From contig JAMPAI010000006.1 in NCBI GenBank assembly GCA_023667315.1, positions 61,358-125,357 on the forward strand: a DNA stretch of 64,000 nucleotides. Direction: 5' to 3'. Both the position numbers and the translations under genes were made by a program. The notes beneath the pieces were generated by a model. It did not search any database. It saw only the letters and a list, made by a program, of their open reading frames with translations, and was not told the DNA's origin. Positions 34,381 to 44,273 of this stretch are shown in pieces (positions within the stretch are counted from its first letter, which is position 1; each line of letters opens with the position of its first letter). This DNA is from Ruminococcus flavefaciens (GTDB taxonomy: Bacteria; Bacteroidota; Bacteroidia; Bacteroidales; P3).

Positions 34381-35628
34381 ATGCTTTGCTACTATTGTAA
34401 GAAGTATTTCCGGACAAAGCCGGAGGCAATGAAGCATTTGGATAAAGTCCATGCAGAGCGATTGGGTGCCGATGGTTTGGATTCCGCTCAAGCATGCTAT
34501 CTAACTACTCATACATCATTAAATGGTACGTGCCAATGCAGCCCTGGATGTAAGGAGAAAACTGAGTGGAACTATCGTTCCGGTAAGCCGTATCGGATTT
34601 CTCCTAAGCCGGAATGTCGAGCACGTAATACCGCGCGCGCCAGAGAACGGCTGATGAATGCTCGCGGAATCGATCAGCATACATTGATGTCCGATATGGA
34701 GCATCAGCGTGACATGCGGAAACAGAAACATACATCTGGAACTTACCAATTCAAGACGGATGGTGGAAAGGTTGACTTTGAATCTCAATTGGATAAGAGC
34801 TTCCTGATCTTCTGTGACCGTATCATGAACCTACCGTCTTATGCTATTTTGGAATCTCCTGAGAGTTTTCCATATATGGATACCAAAGAGAATGTCGAGA
34901 GATGGTATACTCCTGATTATTATCTTCCTGATTACAACCTGCTGGTTGAGATTAAAGAAGGCGGAGACCATCCCAATACCAATCCAGCATATCTCAAAGA
35001 AACTCGATACAAAGTGGCTCTGAAAGATAATGCGATGAAGAAACAGAACAAGTACAACTTCATTCGTATCTCTGGCAAGAACTACGGACCATTTGTTGAG
35101 ATGCTGTACAACATCACACACCAGCAGTTCGATGATGAGAAGCCGAAGAAAGCGCTTGTAGTTATCACCGAGAATGCATCTGTTGATCCGGATGAGAATT
35201 TCTCCATCGATATGGATCAAGAGAAGATCAATCCAGATAATGTACGGCTGATTGTTGGCTATATGCCTGGTGGAATCATTCCACAATTTGTTGGGATCTC
35301 TGACTCTATTAACCTGTATAGTTGGTATCTATCGGATTACACTGATAATACCGTACGAGATACCACCAGCTTGGATCCGGTCTTTGATACATGTGCATCC
35401 TATCGGTTGTACAAATACATTGGCCCGGCAGAAGCGATGCAAGAAGTATTTCCGCTGATTGGAAACTACGCGTGGGGACGTGAAGTTCATCAAATGTTCA
35501 ATATCATCGAGATTCTTGGTGCGTCGAACATAATGTTCGACGATGGGAATGCGGTTAAGAACAACAATCAGCGTCGGTCTGATTTCATTATGATTGAGGA
35601 GGGAACAAACCATGTCGTTGGCGTTTGA
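34381..35628 (+). CDS. C2H2 zinc-finger and PD-(D/E)XK nuclease-like protein
   Basis: Residues 3-27 (CYYCKKYF .. MKHLDKVH) are a C2H2 zinc finger, followed by a second Cys group (CQCSPGC .. C). Around residues 175-215, DYYLPDYNLLVEIKEGGD followed by RYKVALKDNAM fits the D..D...E-x-K core of PD-(D/E)XK nucleases. A C-terminal ~150-residue domain is not recognised. Related zinc-plus-nuclease proteins in large Bacillota phages are often found among virion genes. It overlaps the next gene, so both are expressed together. Confidence 0.6.
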   Translation: MLCYYCKKYFRTKPEAMKHLDKVHAERLGADGLDSAQACYLTTHTSLNGTCQCSPGCKEKTEWNYRSGKPYRISPKPECRARNTARARERLMNARGIDQHTLMSDMEHQRDMRKQKHTSGTYQFKTDGGKVDFESQLDKSFLIFCDRIMNLPSYAILESPESFPYMDTKENVERWYTPDYYLPDYNLLVEIKEGGDHPNTNPAYLKETRYKVALKDNAMKKQNKYNFIRISGKNYGPFVEMLYNITHQQFDDEKPKKALVVITENASVDPDENFSIDMDQEKINPDNVRLIVGYMPGGIIPQFVGISDSINLYSWYLSDYTDNTVRDTTSLDPVFDTCASYRLYKYIGPAEAMQEVFPLIGNYAWGREVHQMFNIIEILGASNIMFDDGNAVKNNNQRRSDFIMIEEGTNHVVGV

Positions 35629-37489
35629 AGTACCAGGTGCAGTTGCAACCATTGACCATATGGTAACACGAATCGATGTACCGATCAAAGATATCCCTCT
35701 TCTCAGTATGGAAGAACCGGATACAGCGATGGGTCTCGATGAACCGGATGAAACTCCGATGCAGTCTCAACAGATTCAAGAAGGGGCATATGATCCATAT
35801 AGCCCTCAGCATATGTATCACAGCAAAACATCTAAAAATGTGACAGACATCAAAAAGAACAACCCGAATGAAGATGATTCATTGCTTCAAACTGGTACAG
35901 ATCGTGATGAACCAGATCTGCTCAAGGATGATGTGAAAGAATCAGAGTATTACGTTCCATCGTCTGTCATCAACTATTACAATGAGGCTGCGATCTCATC
36001 TAAGAAGAGAAACTCTCTTCCCGATGATGCTTTCGGCGTTCCGAGATTACGAGCATACCCACTACATGACAAGGCTCATGTGAAACAGGCAGTTCGAATG
36101 TTCGGCCATTGCAAAGATCCAAAAGATCGGGAAGTGTTGGCTAAGAACATCTTCAAGGCGATGGATACTCATAAAGTCTCCATGAAGATTGGAAAGAATA
36201 ATCCGTTGTATCAGTATGCTCCAAAGAGTCTACACGAGGCAGTAGAACTTCCTCCTCTTACGATCGATGGCGGGCCTTCCATGCGTAAACGTACTCGTGA
36301 AGATGTAATCAAAGAGCATCTGCGGGTAAATGGGTCATACTACAACAATATCTTCTACGGAGAGGATTATCTGAAATCTGTGACCGCTTTGAAGCAGTTC
36401 CAATTCATGAAATACTTCCATCCGAATATGACACGGATGAACTTCGTAACCAGACTGAAGTGTGTCTGTGGAGGATTGGCTTCTCCTGAAAATGCTAATC
36501 AGATCTACACGGAACTGAAACTTCGGAAACCAACGGATCTGGATTTCAGCAAACCTCTCGGCTGGTATGAAGTTCATACGGAAGAGGACGTTGATTCCGT
36601 AGCAGCGATGCTTATGAAATCTAACTATGAATCGGAAAGCAACTGGTTCAAAGTTGATCTTGGAGATGATCTGAACCACATCTTCTACTGTCTGCGACTG
36701 TACAGCATCATGGGTGAGATTTTTTTGGATCCGAACTTTGATCCTGATCTTCATCTTTCCGCTGAACATTCTGCGGTTCTGATGGATTGGTCCCAGCATG
36801 TTTCGTACCATTATCAATTATTCCTTGATGCTGATATAGAGACCGAAAAGATGAAACAGAGACAGTATCTTCTTGATCTATTCTGGCTGTTCACTGACAA
36901 TCCGGATGATGTAAGTGTCGTTACTGTGAATGTCATCGCTATGCTTCATAACATGGCATGTGTTCGTGATCAGGTAATCAATATGAATGAGGCGAATGCT
37001 CCTGGTGAATTGATTACCAAGGATCAGTGTTCCGGGTATTTGGTTCATGACCTGGGTATGGGGGAAGACTTTTATCTGCTCCCAACTACACTACAATATC
37101 CGATCATTGACAAGAACTCTGTTCGTTTGGCTATGGATATGATTCAACAGATTCCCGAAGACCAACGTGATGAGTTCGTAACCAATCTGAATCGCAAGTA
37201 TCGGGAATATGGATGTAACTTCACTATCAGCGTGGATCATCCATATGCAAAGTATGCCGATAAGGCAATCATTGTCAATATGACACATATGCTCCTGGAA
37301 GGAGATACGGCTGTTGATGATGAAGGGGCATCCAGTGGTCTGACTGATAAGATGGAGCAGCCTTTCTACAAACGCATCGACTATATGAAGGGGAATCTCC
37401 ATAAGAACTTAGCTCAGGTCAGAGAACTAGATCCGAATGAGAAACCCAAAGCAGAGCCTAATCACGAATGGCAGACAGGAAGTCTGTAA
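35612..37489 (+). CDS. hypothetical protein, 625 aa (virion-type)
   Basis: ATG 35612 behind GAGGAGGGA, overlapping the previous gene's last codons. The N-terminal ~130 residues are polar and probably extended; the rest is globular and mainly helical, with a Cys pair (RLKCVCGG, ~290) too small for a zinc site. No family recognised. Position between a nuclease-like protein and the large fusion protein and its size suggest a capsid or portal-proximal protein, without proof. Confidence 0.7.
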   Translation: MSLAFEVPGAVATIDHMVTRIDVPIKDIPLLSMEEPDTAMGLDEPDETPMQSQQIQEGAYDPYSPQHMYHSKTSKNVTDIKKNNPNEDDSLLQTGTDRDEPDLLKDDVKESEYYVPSSVINYYNEAAISSKKRNSLPDDAFGVPRLRAYPLHDKAHVKQAVRMFGHCKDPKDREVLAKNIFKAMDTHKVSMKIGKNNPLYQYAPKSLHEAVELPPLTIDGGPSMRKRTREDVIKEHLRVNGSYYNNIFYGEDYLKSVTALKQFQFMKYFHPNMTRMNFVTRLKCVCGGLASPENANQIYTELKLRKPTDLDFSKPLGWYEVHTEEDVDSVAAMLMKSNYESESNWFKVDLGDDLNHIFYCLRLYSIMGEIFLDPNFDPDLHLSAEHSAVLMDWSQHVSYHYQLFLDADIETEKMKQRQYLLDLFWLFTDNPDDVSVVTVNVIAMLHNMACVRDQVINMNEANAPGELITKDQCSGYLVHDLGMGEDFYLLPTTLQYPIIDKNSVRLAMDMIQQIPEDQRDEFVTNLNRKYREYGCNFTISVDHPYAKYADKAIIVNMTHMLLEGDTAVDDEGASSGLTDKMEQPFYKRIDYMKGNLHKNLAQVRELDPNEKPKAEPNHEWQTGSL

Positions 37490-37492
37490 GCA

Positions 37493-37501
37493 TATACTAT
37501 A
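37493..37501 (+). promoter_or_regulatory. promoter-like motif CATATACTATA
   Basis: Shortened motif (TATACTATA) seven bases after the preceding stop and 14 bases before the next start, unusually close to the ribosome site. It would give an almost leaderless mRNA. Confidence 0.4.
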
Positions 37502-37514
37502 GGAGTGAGGTCGT

Positions 37515-37814
37515 ATGAAGTATACGATTCATGAAGAAGCGCAAGAAGTTCATGCTATCATGTTCGATGGTACTTCTGAGGGAGTACAGGAAATTGCAAG
37601 ATTCTTAACTGTGCATGATCAAGCTTGTGCTTTAGCCACCGAAATGAAACTGAAGGATGTAGACAAGGTTTGTTGTCAAATTGGATACATCCGCATTGCA
37701 AATCCAAGGTATTTCTATCTGTTAGAGGATGACTATCTTGTTCTTATCAAAGGTTCTGACCCATTGGTGATGAACAAAGATGAGTTTGAACGACTCTATC
37801 AGAAAACTTATTGA
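37515..37814 (+). CDS. hypothetical protein, 99 aa (paralogue of next gene)
   Basis: Residues 10-30 (EVHAIMFDGTSEGVQEIARFL) match HIEALYFDGTVYGVNRIKDFI of the next gene, and both share the later ...YLVLIKGSDPLVM / PGDVILCKVR.. strand pattern. This is the small phage protein fold with a FDGT loop, common as duplicated genes in large phages. Function unknown. Confidence 0.65.
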   Translation: MKYTIHEEAQEVHAIMFDGTSEGVQEIARFLTVHDQACALATEMKLKDVDKVCCQIGYIRIANPRYFYLLEDDYLVLIKGSDPLVMNKDEFERLYQKTY

Positions 37815-37832
37815 AAGAGGTGTATAACAACA

Positions 37833-38237
37833 GTGGGAATCTACACGTATGAATTCAATCCCAACATGAATCACATTGAGGCGTTATACTTCGATGGGAC
37901 AGTATACGGGGTGAATCGTATCAAAGACTTTATCGCATCAATCGAAGGTGGAAAGGCAATCGAATCGGTCGAAATTATGCCGGATGGTCATAATGAGAAA
38001 ACAGATTGGCCGCATGCCATCAAAGATTGCTGTGTAAAACTGCGGTGGAAAAAGGAGTATGCACTTAGCGGTAGTGATATAGCAGTTATCGTAAAGCCTG
38101 GCGATGTCATTCTCTGCAAGGTGCGAAAATTTCCTACCAATGATTTGGTGATCTTCGACACTATTCCCGGAAGTATCCTGAATCGATTCTACAATAAAGT
38201 CGATCCTACCACTGTGGTAGATATGATGGTCGACTAA
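37833..38237 (+). CDS. hypothetical protein, 134 aa (paralogue of previous gene)
   Basis: GTG start behind AAAGAGGTG. Shares the YFDGT-GV--I--F segment with the gene at 37515 and ends with a similar strand block (IPGSILNRFYNKV). Precedes the giant fusion gene by 19 bases. Confidence 0.65.
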   Translation: MGIYTYEFNPNMNHIEALYFDGTVYGVNRIKDFIASIEGGKAIESVEIMPDGHNEKTDWPHAIKDCCVKLRWKKEYALSGSDIAVIVKPGDVILCKVRKFPTNDLVIFDTIPGSILNRFYNKVDPTTVVDMMVD

Positions 38238-38256
38238 ACCGAAGGAGGCATCCCAA

Positions 38257-41200
38257 ATGAGAATTTGGATCTCTACTGATCTGCATCTTTATACCAAAGA
38301 TACCGATGAGCGACATCCATTCAGAACCAAGCGTAATTTGGGAATGCTGAGTGATAACTTCGCGTCAGATATCTCCCAGGAGGACTTATGGCTCTTCCTG
38401 GGAGATCTTTGTGATCCAATTGTTGCAAATAAGGATCATGTGCGAGGAATTATTCAGTCAATCCCCTGCAAGAAACTCATGTGTCGTGGGAATCATGATA
38501 CGGAAGATGATCTGTACTACCAAGAGCTCGGCTTCGATGTAGTGACAGATATCATTCGTATTCACAATATCCTGTTCTCTCACAAGCCGATTCGGGTTGC
38601 TCCGGATGAAGTAAATATCCATGGTCATCTTCATACGGAGCAAATGTCTGGACTCAGCCCGAACCATATCAATGCATATGCATCCAACTGGAACGATGGA
38701 GATCATCCAGTATTGCTGGAGGATTTGATCGATTCGGCCATTGTCCAGAGGATCGAAATCTCCCAGAAGGAAGAATCTCATTTTCAAGAAAAGTTTGAGA
38801 AATATACCTCTCTGGATAATGATCACTATGAACCGCCATATGACATCAGTGATTTAATTGATGATAGTGTAATCAATGAAAGTACCCTGATCAGCGAAAA
38901 GGATGTGGTCCTTAATTTGGAATCATGGGAAAAGAACTCTGATCATAATGTACTGTATATCACCGGTATGAGTGGATCCGGAAAATCGACATTGGCCATG
39001 GCGATGGAGCGTGAATACAATGCCTACCTAATTGAGCTTGATGGTGTGGAGTTTTGCTTTGATAGTTCAGCTGCACAATTGATCTCTAAAGTGGCGAAGA
39101 CATATCCAAAATATAAGAAGATCTTCGATGAAGTACAGAAGACACAGGTTCATCATAACTGGACTAATGATGAAATTCCTATCATCTATGAGATGTGTCG
39201 TAAAGTAGTTGCCGCTGCAGAAGCAGATCGGAAAAATCTGTATATCATCGAAGGTTTACAGTTATATGAAGGATGGGATCCCGAATTCTTTGCAACTAGA
39301 CCGATCATCATTAAAGGTACATCACTGATCCAATCTAGGTTCAGGGCATTAAAACGCGATCAACCGCCATTTATTACTTGGTTAAAACAGTTTGAGGCTA
39401 ATATCGGAGATAGTCGTTATCTGGATCAATTTAAACGTAAGTTGAAAAACATTAACGAATCCATCGATCCGAATGATAATGCTGATCGAGACCCAATAAA
39501 CGAAATTCTATTCCCTGATATTGATTCCACTAAGTACTTCATGTCCGATGACGATGCATATCAAAAGGAAATTGATCGTGCCAAAGAGCAACGTGAGAAG
39601 TCCAAAGTGGCGATTGATGAAAATGTGCAGGAACTTACAGTTTCAACTGAAGAACGATCTAACCCGAATGACCACGAATCTAGTAAAGGTGTAAAACTTA
39701 CTTTCCACGATAAAGATGGAAACGATATCGGTGAGGTGTCCATCAGCGCAACTGATACTCCGAATGGGTTCCTTTATGATCTTGAAGTATTCCCCGCATA
39801 CCGAGGTAAAGGTTATGCCAATTTCATCATGAAGTATATCCTCGATAATTACTCAGTAACTGAATTGACAGTTGAGCAATCTAACACAATTGCCATCTCG
39901 CTGTACAAAAAGTTCGGGTTTAAGAAGGCGTTCTCTTTCAAGGAGAATGATATACCGATGATTGATATGAAGCGGCAACAGAAGAAAGTTCTTCACGAAA
40001 TGGCCTACGAAGATGCACAGGACTTCATGCTGACGATTCTTCAGCGGTATTGTGATGAGTTCAACCGGCAGGGTAAATACTTCGACGACATCCATAAGAA
40101 ATGGCAAAAGAGAAATCCTGCAGCCGGCGAGCCACCAAAACTCAACCCAGTCCTTAAATATGGTAGCGACAACCAACTCCTATTCCTTTTGAACGATCTC
40201 AATACTGACAATGCTTCAGTGGATCAGATTGCTTCTTATTGGGATCTGATAAAGCATCTAGCGGATGCTATCAAGAAAGATCCGGAGGTAAAGAAGTTTG
40301 GGTACATTACCAAGATAACCCCTGATGCAGAAGATATCGTTGGTATATATGTAGATCTACTCGGGATCAATGCATTCTCCGCTGATGACCCAGAGGTTTA
40401 CTGGCCGAATGTACGAGCACGTATCGACAAGACTGCACCATTCCACGATCAAACTGATACGAGCCTGATCTTCTACAATGACAAAGGCATCGACATCGGT
40501 AAAGCGGAAGTCCGTAGTAATGGATATCTACACCATATGGAGGTATTCCCTCATTATCGGAAGAAAAACTATGGGAACTCCATTATGCGATACCTGATCA
40601 AAAAGCATAGCGTTACTGAGTTCTGTGTGGATACTGATAATGTTCCTATGTTGGCTATCTGCCAGAAATTCGGATTCACTCCGTATGAGAAATTCTCCGA
40701 TTGGCATGCGAACGTATGCGCTATGCGGTTAAAGGGCGCAGATCCGATTCCTCTTGAGGAGTCTTCCACTATCGATCATACTCTTACCAAAGATGATAAA
40801 ACCAAACTTGCAAAGAAATATGGTATCACCGATGTTGGTAATGAGCATGAGTACGATGATGAGAAAGAGCTCGCCGAGATGAAGCGCAAAGCTGCAGCGA
40901 AGAAGGCTCAAAAGGAACTGGACAAAAAGAAGAAGGCTCGAGCAAAACAGCTTAAGAAAGCGCGGAATGCTAAGAAACGTAAAGCTTTCGTTGATAAAGT
41001 GAAATCTTCTCTCCCTGGTGTGAAAAAAGAGGAAGCTTCTGCTGTCGACAACCCCGAGATTGATTGGGGTGATGATGCTAACGGATTCTTTGATACTCAC
41101 CTGGCCGGCACGAAGAAATATCTTAAAGAATCCTACCAATTCCAACTTCAGGATAAAGTTCAGTTCTTCGACCGTCTGAATGAGGCTGCGAACAAGAATG

Positions 41201-42351
41201 CGAAGTATCTTCCAGTTTATGTAGTGATTATGCATACTGGTACGGCATTGTCCACTGCAATCAAAACTGTGTTGAATTCTGAGTATTCTCATGCGTCAAT
41301 CAGCTTCGATTCCTCGCTGACTAATATGTACTCGTTCGCTCGGAAACTCTCTGATGATGGAAAAGCTTCTCATGATGGCGGATTCCGAACGGAGAATATC
41401 CAGAACAAGTTCTTCCAAGATAAGGAGATCAAATTCTCCATGTATATGGTCCCCTGTACGGAAGAACAGATCAAGCTGATGAAGAAACGGTTACAATACT
41501 TCGAGAAGAATCAGTCGAAGTTTACCTACGACTTTACTGGTTTAGTCAAGAGCTATTTCCGTATCTCGGATAATCCGGAGTACCGTTGGTTCTGTACTCG
41601 TTTTGTAGCCGATATTCTGAATGCTGGACGGCCAACTGATCCCTATGTAAAAGATCCGTTCCTGGTCAGACCTGATGATTTCATGGAGACAAACTTTGCT
41701 CTTTATGTCACATCCGGCTATCTGGATAAGTATGATCAGAAGCAGGTCGATGCAATTACCAAACGACTATTGAATCAGAAAAAGATCCAGAAGTTTGTTC
41801 AAGAATCGGAGAATGAATGCGTCTTAGATCTTCCCCGAGATAATCCATATGAGAGACACATCCTGAATTATCAACTCTCTAGGATGGATGAGTCCGCCGT
41901 AGATGATTTCTTGATGTATCTCAAATCATTCAAAGTTCGATTTGACTCGAATGGCGATATTCGGATCACTCGGCGGGAATATGACCAACTCGATGGACAT
42001 TTCCGTGCATCTTTAAAATTGATCCGAGCTTGTGAAGATGCTGGGAATGTTGCGGGTGTTAAGGAGGAGCTCTACAAGATTCACTACATGATCGAATTGA
42101 TCAATCAGTACTATCTGAAACCGTATGCAAAGAACTATCGTCCGAATACAAAGGATGTGCGGAAAGATATGCTGGATCTTCGATCCGTGATGATGAACGC
42201 ATTCAAACAGTATCTGGAATGGGTTACCCTGAAAGAACCGAACTACAATTTCCAGAAGGGATATCAGGTTTCTACGTATGGATCTGAAATCCGAATCCCG
42301 CAGAAGGTCATTACTCATGTCGGTAAGACCATCACAACCTTATTGAAGTAA
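38257..42351 (+). CDS. 1364-aa fusion: phosphoesterase, P-loop kinase, two GNAT domains, papain-like peptidase
   Basis: Domains in order. 1-160: metallophosphoesterase (STDLHLY, FLGDLCD, RGNHDTEDD, SHKP, HGHLH). ~230-400: P-loop with GMSGSGKST at ~236-244, kinase-like. ~480-565: GNAT acetyltransferase with FPAYRGKGYANFIM. ~735-810: second GNAT with FPHYRKKNYGNSIM. ~870-915: Lys/Ala-rich linker. ~980-1130: NlpC/P60- or YiiX-like papain fold, with SEYSHASISFD (His) and WFCTRFVADIL (Cys). The last 230 residues are helical. AAGGAGG start. Such a fusion suggests a virion-packaged protein or polyprotein processed by its own peptidase. The order within the fusion is clear by motif; activities are inferred. 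Confidence 0.75.
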   Translation: MRIWISTDLHLYTKDTDERHPFRTKRNLGMLSDNFASDISQEDLWLFLGDLCDPIVANKDHVRGIIQSIPCKKLMCRGNHDTEDDLYYQELGFDVVTDIIRIHNILFSHKPIRVAPDEVNIHGHLHTEQMSGLSPNHINAYASNWNDGDHPVLLEDLIDSAIVQRIEISQKEESHFQEKFEKYTSLDNDHYEPPYDISDLIDDSVINESTLISEKDVVLNLESWEKNSDHNVLYITGMSGSGKSTLAMAMEREYNAYLIELDGVEFCFDSSAAQLISKVAKTYPKYKKIFDEVQKTQVHHNWTNDEIPIIYEMCRKVVAAAEADRKNLYIIEGLQLYEGWDPEFFATRPIIIKGTSLIQSRFRALKRDQPPFITWLKQFEANIGDSRYLDQFKRKLKNINESIDPNDNADRDPINEILFPDIDSTKYFMSDDDAYQKEIDRAKEQREKSKVAIDENVQELTVSTEERSNPNDHESSKGVKLTFHDKDGNDIGEVSISATDTPNGFLYDLEVFPAYRGKGYANFIMKYILDNYSVTELTVEQSNTIAISLYKKFGFKKAFSFKENDIPMIDMKRQQKKVLHEMAYEDAQDFMLTILQRYCDEFNRQGKYFDDIHKKWQKRNPAAGEPPKLNPVLKYGSDNQLLFLLNDLNTDNASVDQIASYWDLIKHLADAIKKDPEVKKFGYITKITPDAEDIVGIYVDLLGINAFSADDPEVYWPNVRARIDKTAPFHDQTDTSLIFYNDKGIDIGKAEVRSNGYLHHMEVFPHYRKKNYGNSIMRYLIKKHSVTEFCVDTDNVPMLAICQKFGFTPYEKFSDWHANVCAMRLKGADPIPLEESSTIDHTLTKDDKTKLAKKYGITDVGNEHEYDDEKELAEMKRKAAAKKAQKELDKKKKARAKQLKKARNAKKRKAFVDKVKSSLPGVKKEEASAVDNPEIDWGDDANGFFDTHLAGTKKYLKESYQFQLQDKVQFFDRLNEAANKNAKYLPVYVVIMHTGTALSTAIKTVLNSEYSHASISFDSSLTNMYSFARKLSDDGKASHDGGFRTENIQNKFFQDKEIKFSMYMVPCTEEQIKLMKKRLQYFEKNQSKFTYDFTGLVKSYFRISDNPEYRWFCTRFVADILNAGRPTDPYVKDPFLVRPDDFMETNFALYVTSGYLDKYDQKQVDAITKRLLNQKKIQKFVQESENECVLDLPRDNPYERHILNYQLSRMDESAVDDFLMYLKSFKVRFDSNGDIRITRREYDQLDGHFRASLKLIRACEDAGNVAGVKEELYKIHYMIELINQYYLKPYAKNYRPNTKDVRKDMLDLRSVMMNAFKQYLEWVTLKEPNYNFQKGYQVSTYGSEIRIPQKVITHVGKTITTLLK

Positions 42352-42353
42352 GA

Positions 42354-42388
42354 AATACCCCGGGATTTCTCCCGGGGTATTCTCTTTC
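42354..42388 (+). terminator. intrinsic terminator
   Basis: Stem AATACCCCGGG / CCCGGGGTATT, loop ATTTCT, then CTCTTTCC. Confidence 0.85.
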
Positions 42389-42406
42389 CAAACTAAACTT
42401 CACAAC

Positions 42407-42417
42407 AATATACTTTA
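42407..42417 (+). promoter_or_regulatory. weak promoter-like motif AATATACTTTA
   Basis: Degenerate version of the motif, 18 bases before the gene at 42435 and after a terminator. Confidence 0.35.
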
Positions 42418-42434
42418 ATTAGGAGGTTCCCACT

Positions 42435-42854
42435 ATGAATCGAGTTATACGTGAGATCGTCAAGGTCGAGTTCCCCTCTGTCTATGCCACTATGGGAGAA
42501 TCACCGTTCCGGTTATCCAGCGCGATGTTCGATACAGATCGCATCCGGCATCTTATCCAGAATGAATCTTTGTGTGGAGAAGTGTTCATCGAAAGACCTA
42601 TATTTGATGGGATCAAGGATGCAATGGAAATTCATCCCGATAATACAGCCTTCTGGATTCGTAATATCAGCATCGATATACTCGGCAATGTTACTGCGCT
42701 CGTCGAGTGGTTCGAATTGGATAAGCGGCGTATCGTAATGACATATGGTGATTTGCACTACTATGTGCGGGGAGTATTTAATGCCAATGACCCAACTTCA
42801 GCGAGGGCCATCACCATCGATTGCATCACAAAGAAACCAGTACCTAACATCTGA
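42435..42854 (+). CDS. hypothetical protein, 139 aa
   Basis: TTAGGAGG site. Small alpha/beta protein with a strand-rich second half (ISIDILGNVTALVEWFEL). It lies between a terminator and a promoter-like motif, so it is a single-gene unit. Unknown family. Confidence 0.65.
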   Translation: MNRVIREIVKVEFPSVYATMGESPFRLSSAMFDTDRIRHLIQNESLCGEVFIERPIFDGIKDAMEIHPDNTAFWIRNISIDILGNVTALVEWFELDKRRIVMTYGDLHYYVRGVFNANDPTSARAITIDCITKKPVPNI

Positions 42855-42866
42855 TTGTACTTCGAG

Positions 42867-42877
42867 TACATACTATA
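42867..42877 (+). promoter_or_regulatory. promoter-like motif TACATACTATA
   Basis: One mismatch from TATATACTATA and preceded by GAG-like CGAG; 66 bases before the gene at 42943. Confidence 0.5.
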
Positions 42878-42942
42878 TTCATAGAGGTAAAGAGTTACAT
42901 TATGTAATATCCAATTATACTTTATGAAAGGTGGTCAACACT

Positions 42943-43629
42943 ATGGGAAATAGCAACATATTCCCGATTACAAGAACACCAACAGCATCCATTCAGGATA
43001 TCATCGCATTTAAACAAGACCTGGAAAAGTACGCATCATCCGGCTATAGTCTGGAAGTTACCCGTTTCATGCAAACTCTAGTAACAATCTGCCGCGATTC
43101 AGAAAACGCCGAGAGGTTTACCAGAACTCTCGGCTACAATGACGATGAATTCAGTCGTATCTATGCTAATGCCAGTAAATATGGATTCAAGCGTTGCGTA
43201 GATCTCTGGAATAAATATCATCGCACCGTTGTAGAGAAGAAGCAAAAAGGTCAATATGATTACTGGGCGGCAGTCAGTCGACTTGATATGATTGACGCCT
43301 CTGATATTCATGATCAGCTATATTCTGTAACGAATCCAGATGCATTACCGGATATCACACGATCCATTCAAGAGTATTCTCACCGAGTTGGATTCTATAG
43401 TGCATTACCATGTTTTCATCTCGGCGTCCTCAAGATCACACATGGCGTAAAAGCCGTCTGGTCAGTGAGTAAGATCGATGAGTTGGGCAAATACTTCGTG
43501 ATCGATGTTCTCACTTATTACGATGGTGCTGAACTAAATATTGGAGAGAATGTGATCAGCGCAAACTTCAGGATTGGTGTATGTTATAACCCAACCGACG
43601 ACCCCATCAGAACTTCCATTTACGCTTAA
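42943..43629 (+). CDS. hypothetical protein, 228 aa
   Basis: ATG 42943 behind AAAGGTGG. N-terminal half helical, C-terminal half with strands and ending in a proline-rich stretch that runs into the next gene. No recognised family. Probably translationally coupled to the next gene. Confidence 0.65.
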   Translation: MGNSNIFPITRTPTASIQDIIAFKQDLEKYASSGYSLEVTRFMQTLVTICRDSENAERFTRTLGYNDDEFSRIYANASKYGFKRCVDLWNKYHRTVVEKKQKGQYDYWAAVSRLDMIDASDIHDQLYSVTNPDALPDITRSIQEYSHRVGFYSALPCFHLGVLKITHGVKAVWSVSKIDELGKYFVIDVLTYYDGAELNIGENVISANFRIGVCYNPTDDPIRTSIYA

Positions 43630-44191
43630 CATGCCTCCTGTCCCAGAGGATGCGCTGATCAATATGCTTCAAATGGTCTCACCGAAACAGATGAACTGGA
43701 ATAAAGAGGAGAGACTTATCTGGTCGCAAGTGTATATGAAATTTGCCCGTATGATCAACAGCAGAATTGCAGGTGGTTCACTGTGCAGTGCAATAAAATC
43801 GGCGTCAACGGATCTCATCAACATCTTCGTCGCTATCAATGCAATTCTGGATAAGAATAAAACGAAGACGGTTAGATCATATGAGCGTGATGACACTGTA
43901 CATATTAATGCGTTTGACCAAACAGCTCAAGACACTAGACGGGAGCGCACTGCCCGTGGAGTAACATTCAGAAGTGCAACTGTTCCACATGCACCATCTG
44001 AAACCACTATCTACAAATACAAGGTTGCTACATGGGGTGTACGCGGCCATGTCCGCCATTGTGCCAGCGGAAAGGTTGTCTATATTCACCCACATACCAG
44101 GCGGCGTGGATGTATGACAGAAGACCAGAAGAAACTAAAACCCGCCCCGAGTACGATTACTCTCGATATGAACGTGACGGATATACTTTGA
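43577..44191 (+). CDS. hypothetical protein, ~204 aa
   Basis: Start uncertain: GTG 43577 has AGGA just upstream and overlaps the previous gene, while ATG 43631 has no visible site. Basic C-terminal third (TRRERTARGVTFRS, RHCASGKVVYIHPHTRRR), which could bind nucleic acid. The VYIHPHTR segment is like a short motif of unknown meaning. Unknown family. Confidence 0.6.
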   Translation: MYVITQPTTPSELPFTLNMPPVPEDALINMLQMVSPKQMNWNKEERLIWSQVYMKFARMINSRIAGGSLCSAIKSASTDLINIFVAINAILDKNKTKTVRSYERDDTVHINAFDQTAQDTRRERTARGVTFRSATVPHAPSETTIYKYKVATWGVRGHVRHCASGKVVYIHPHTRRRGCMTEDQKKLKPAPSTITLDMNVTDIL

Positions 44192-44192
44192 G

Positions 44193-44203
44193 TATATATT
44201 ATA
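44193..44203 (+). promoter_or_regulatory. promoter-like motif GAG-TATATATTATA
   Basis: Exact copy two bases after the stop of the previous gene. A terminator-type hairpin starts six bases downstream (44209), so transcripts starting here would carry it at their very 5' end. Confidence 0.6.
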
Positions 44204-44208
44204 GCTAT

Positions 44209-44247
44209 AACGCAGGGGATAGATAAAAATCCCCTGCGTTTATTTTA
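44209..44247 (+). terminator. terminator-type hairpin
   Basis: Stem AACGCAGGGGA / TCCCCTGCGTT with loop TAGATAAAAA, then TATTTTATT. It ends the operon from the left, or acts as a 5' leader for the motif at 44193. Confidence 0.85.
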
Positions 44248-44273
44248 TTCGAAAGAGAGGTAGATGTAACCAT

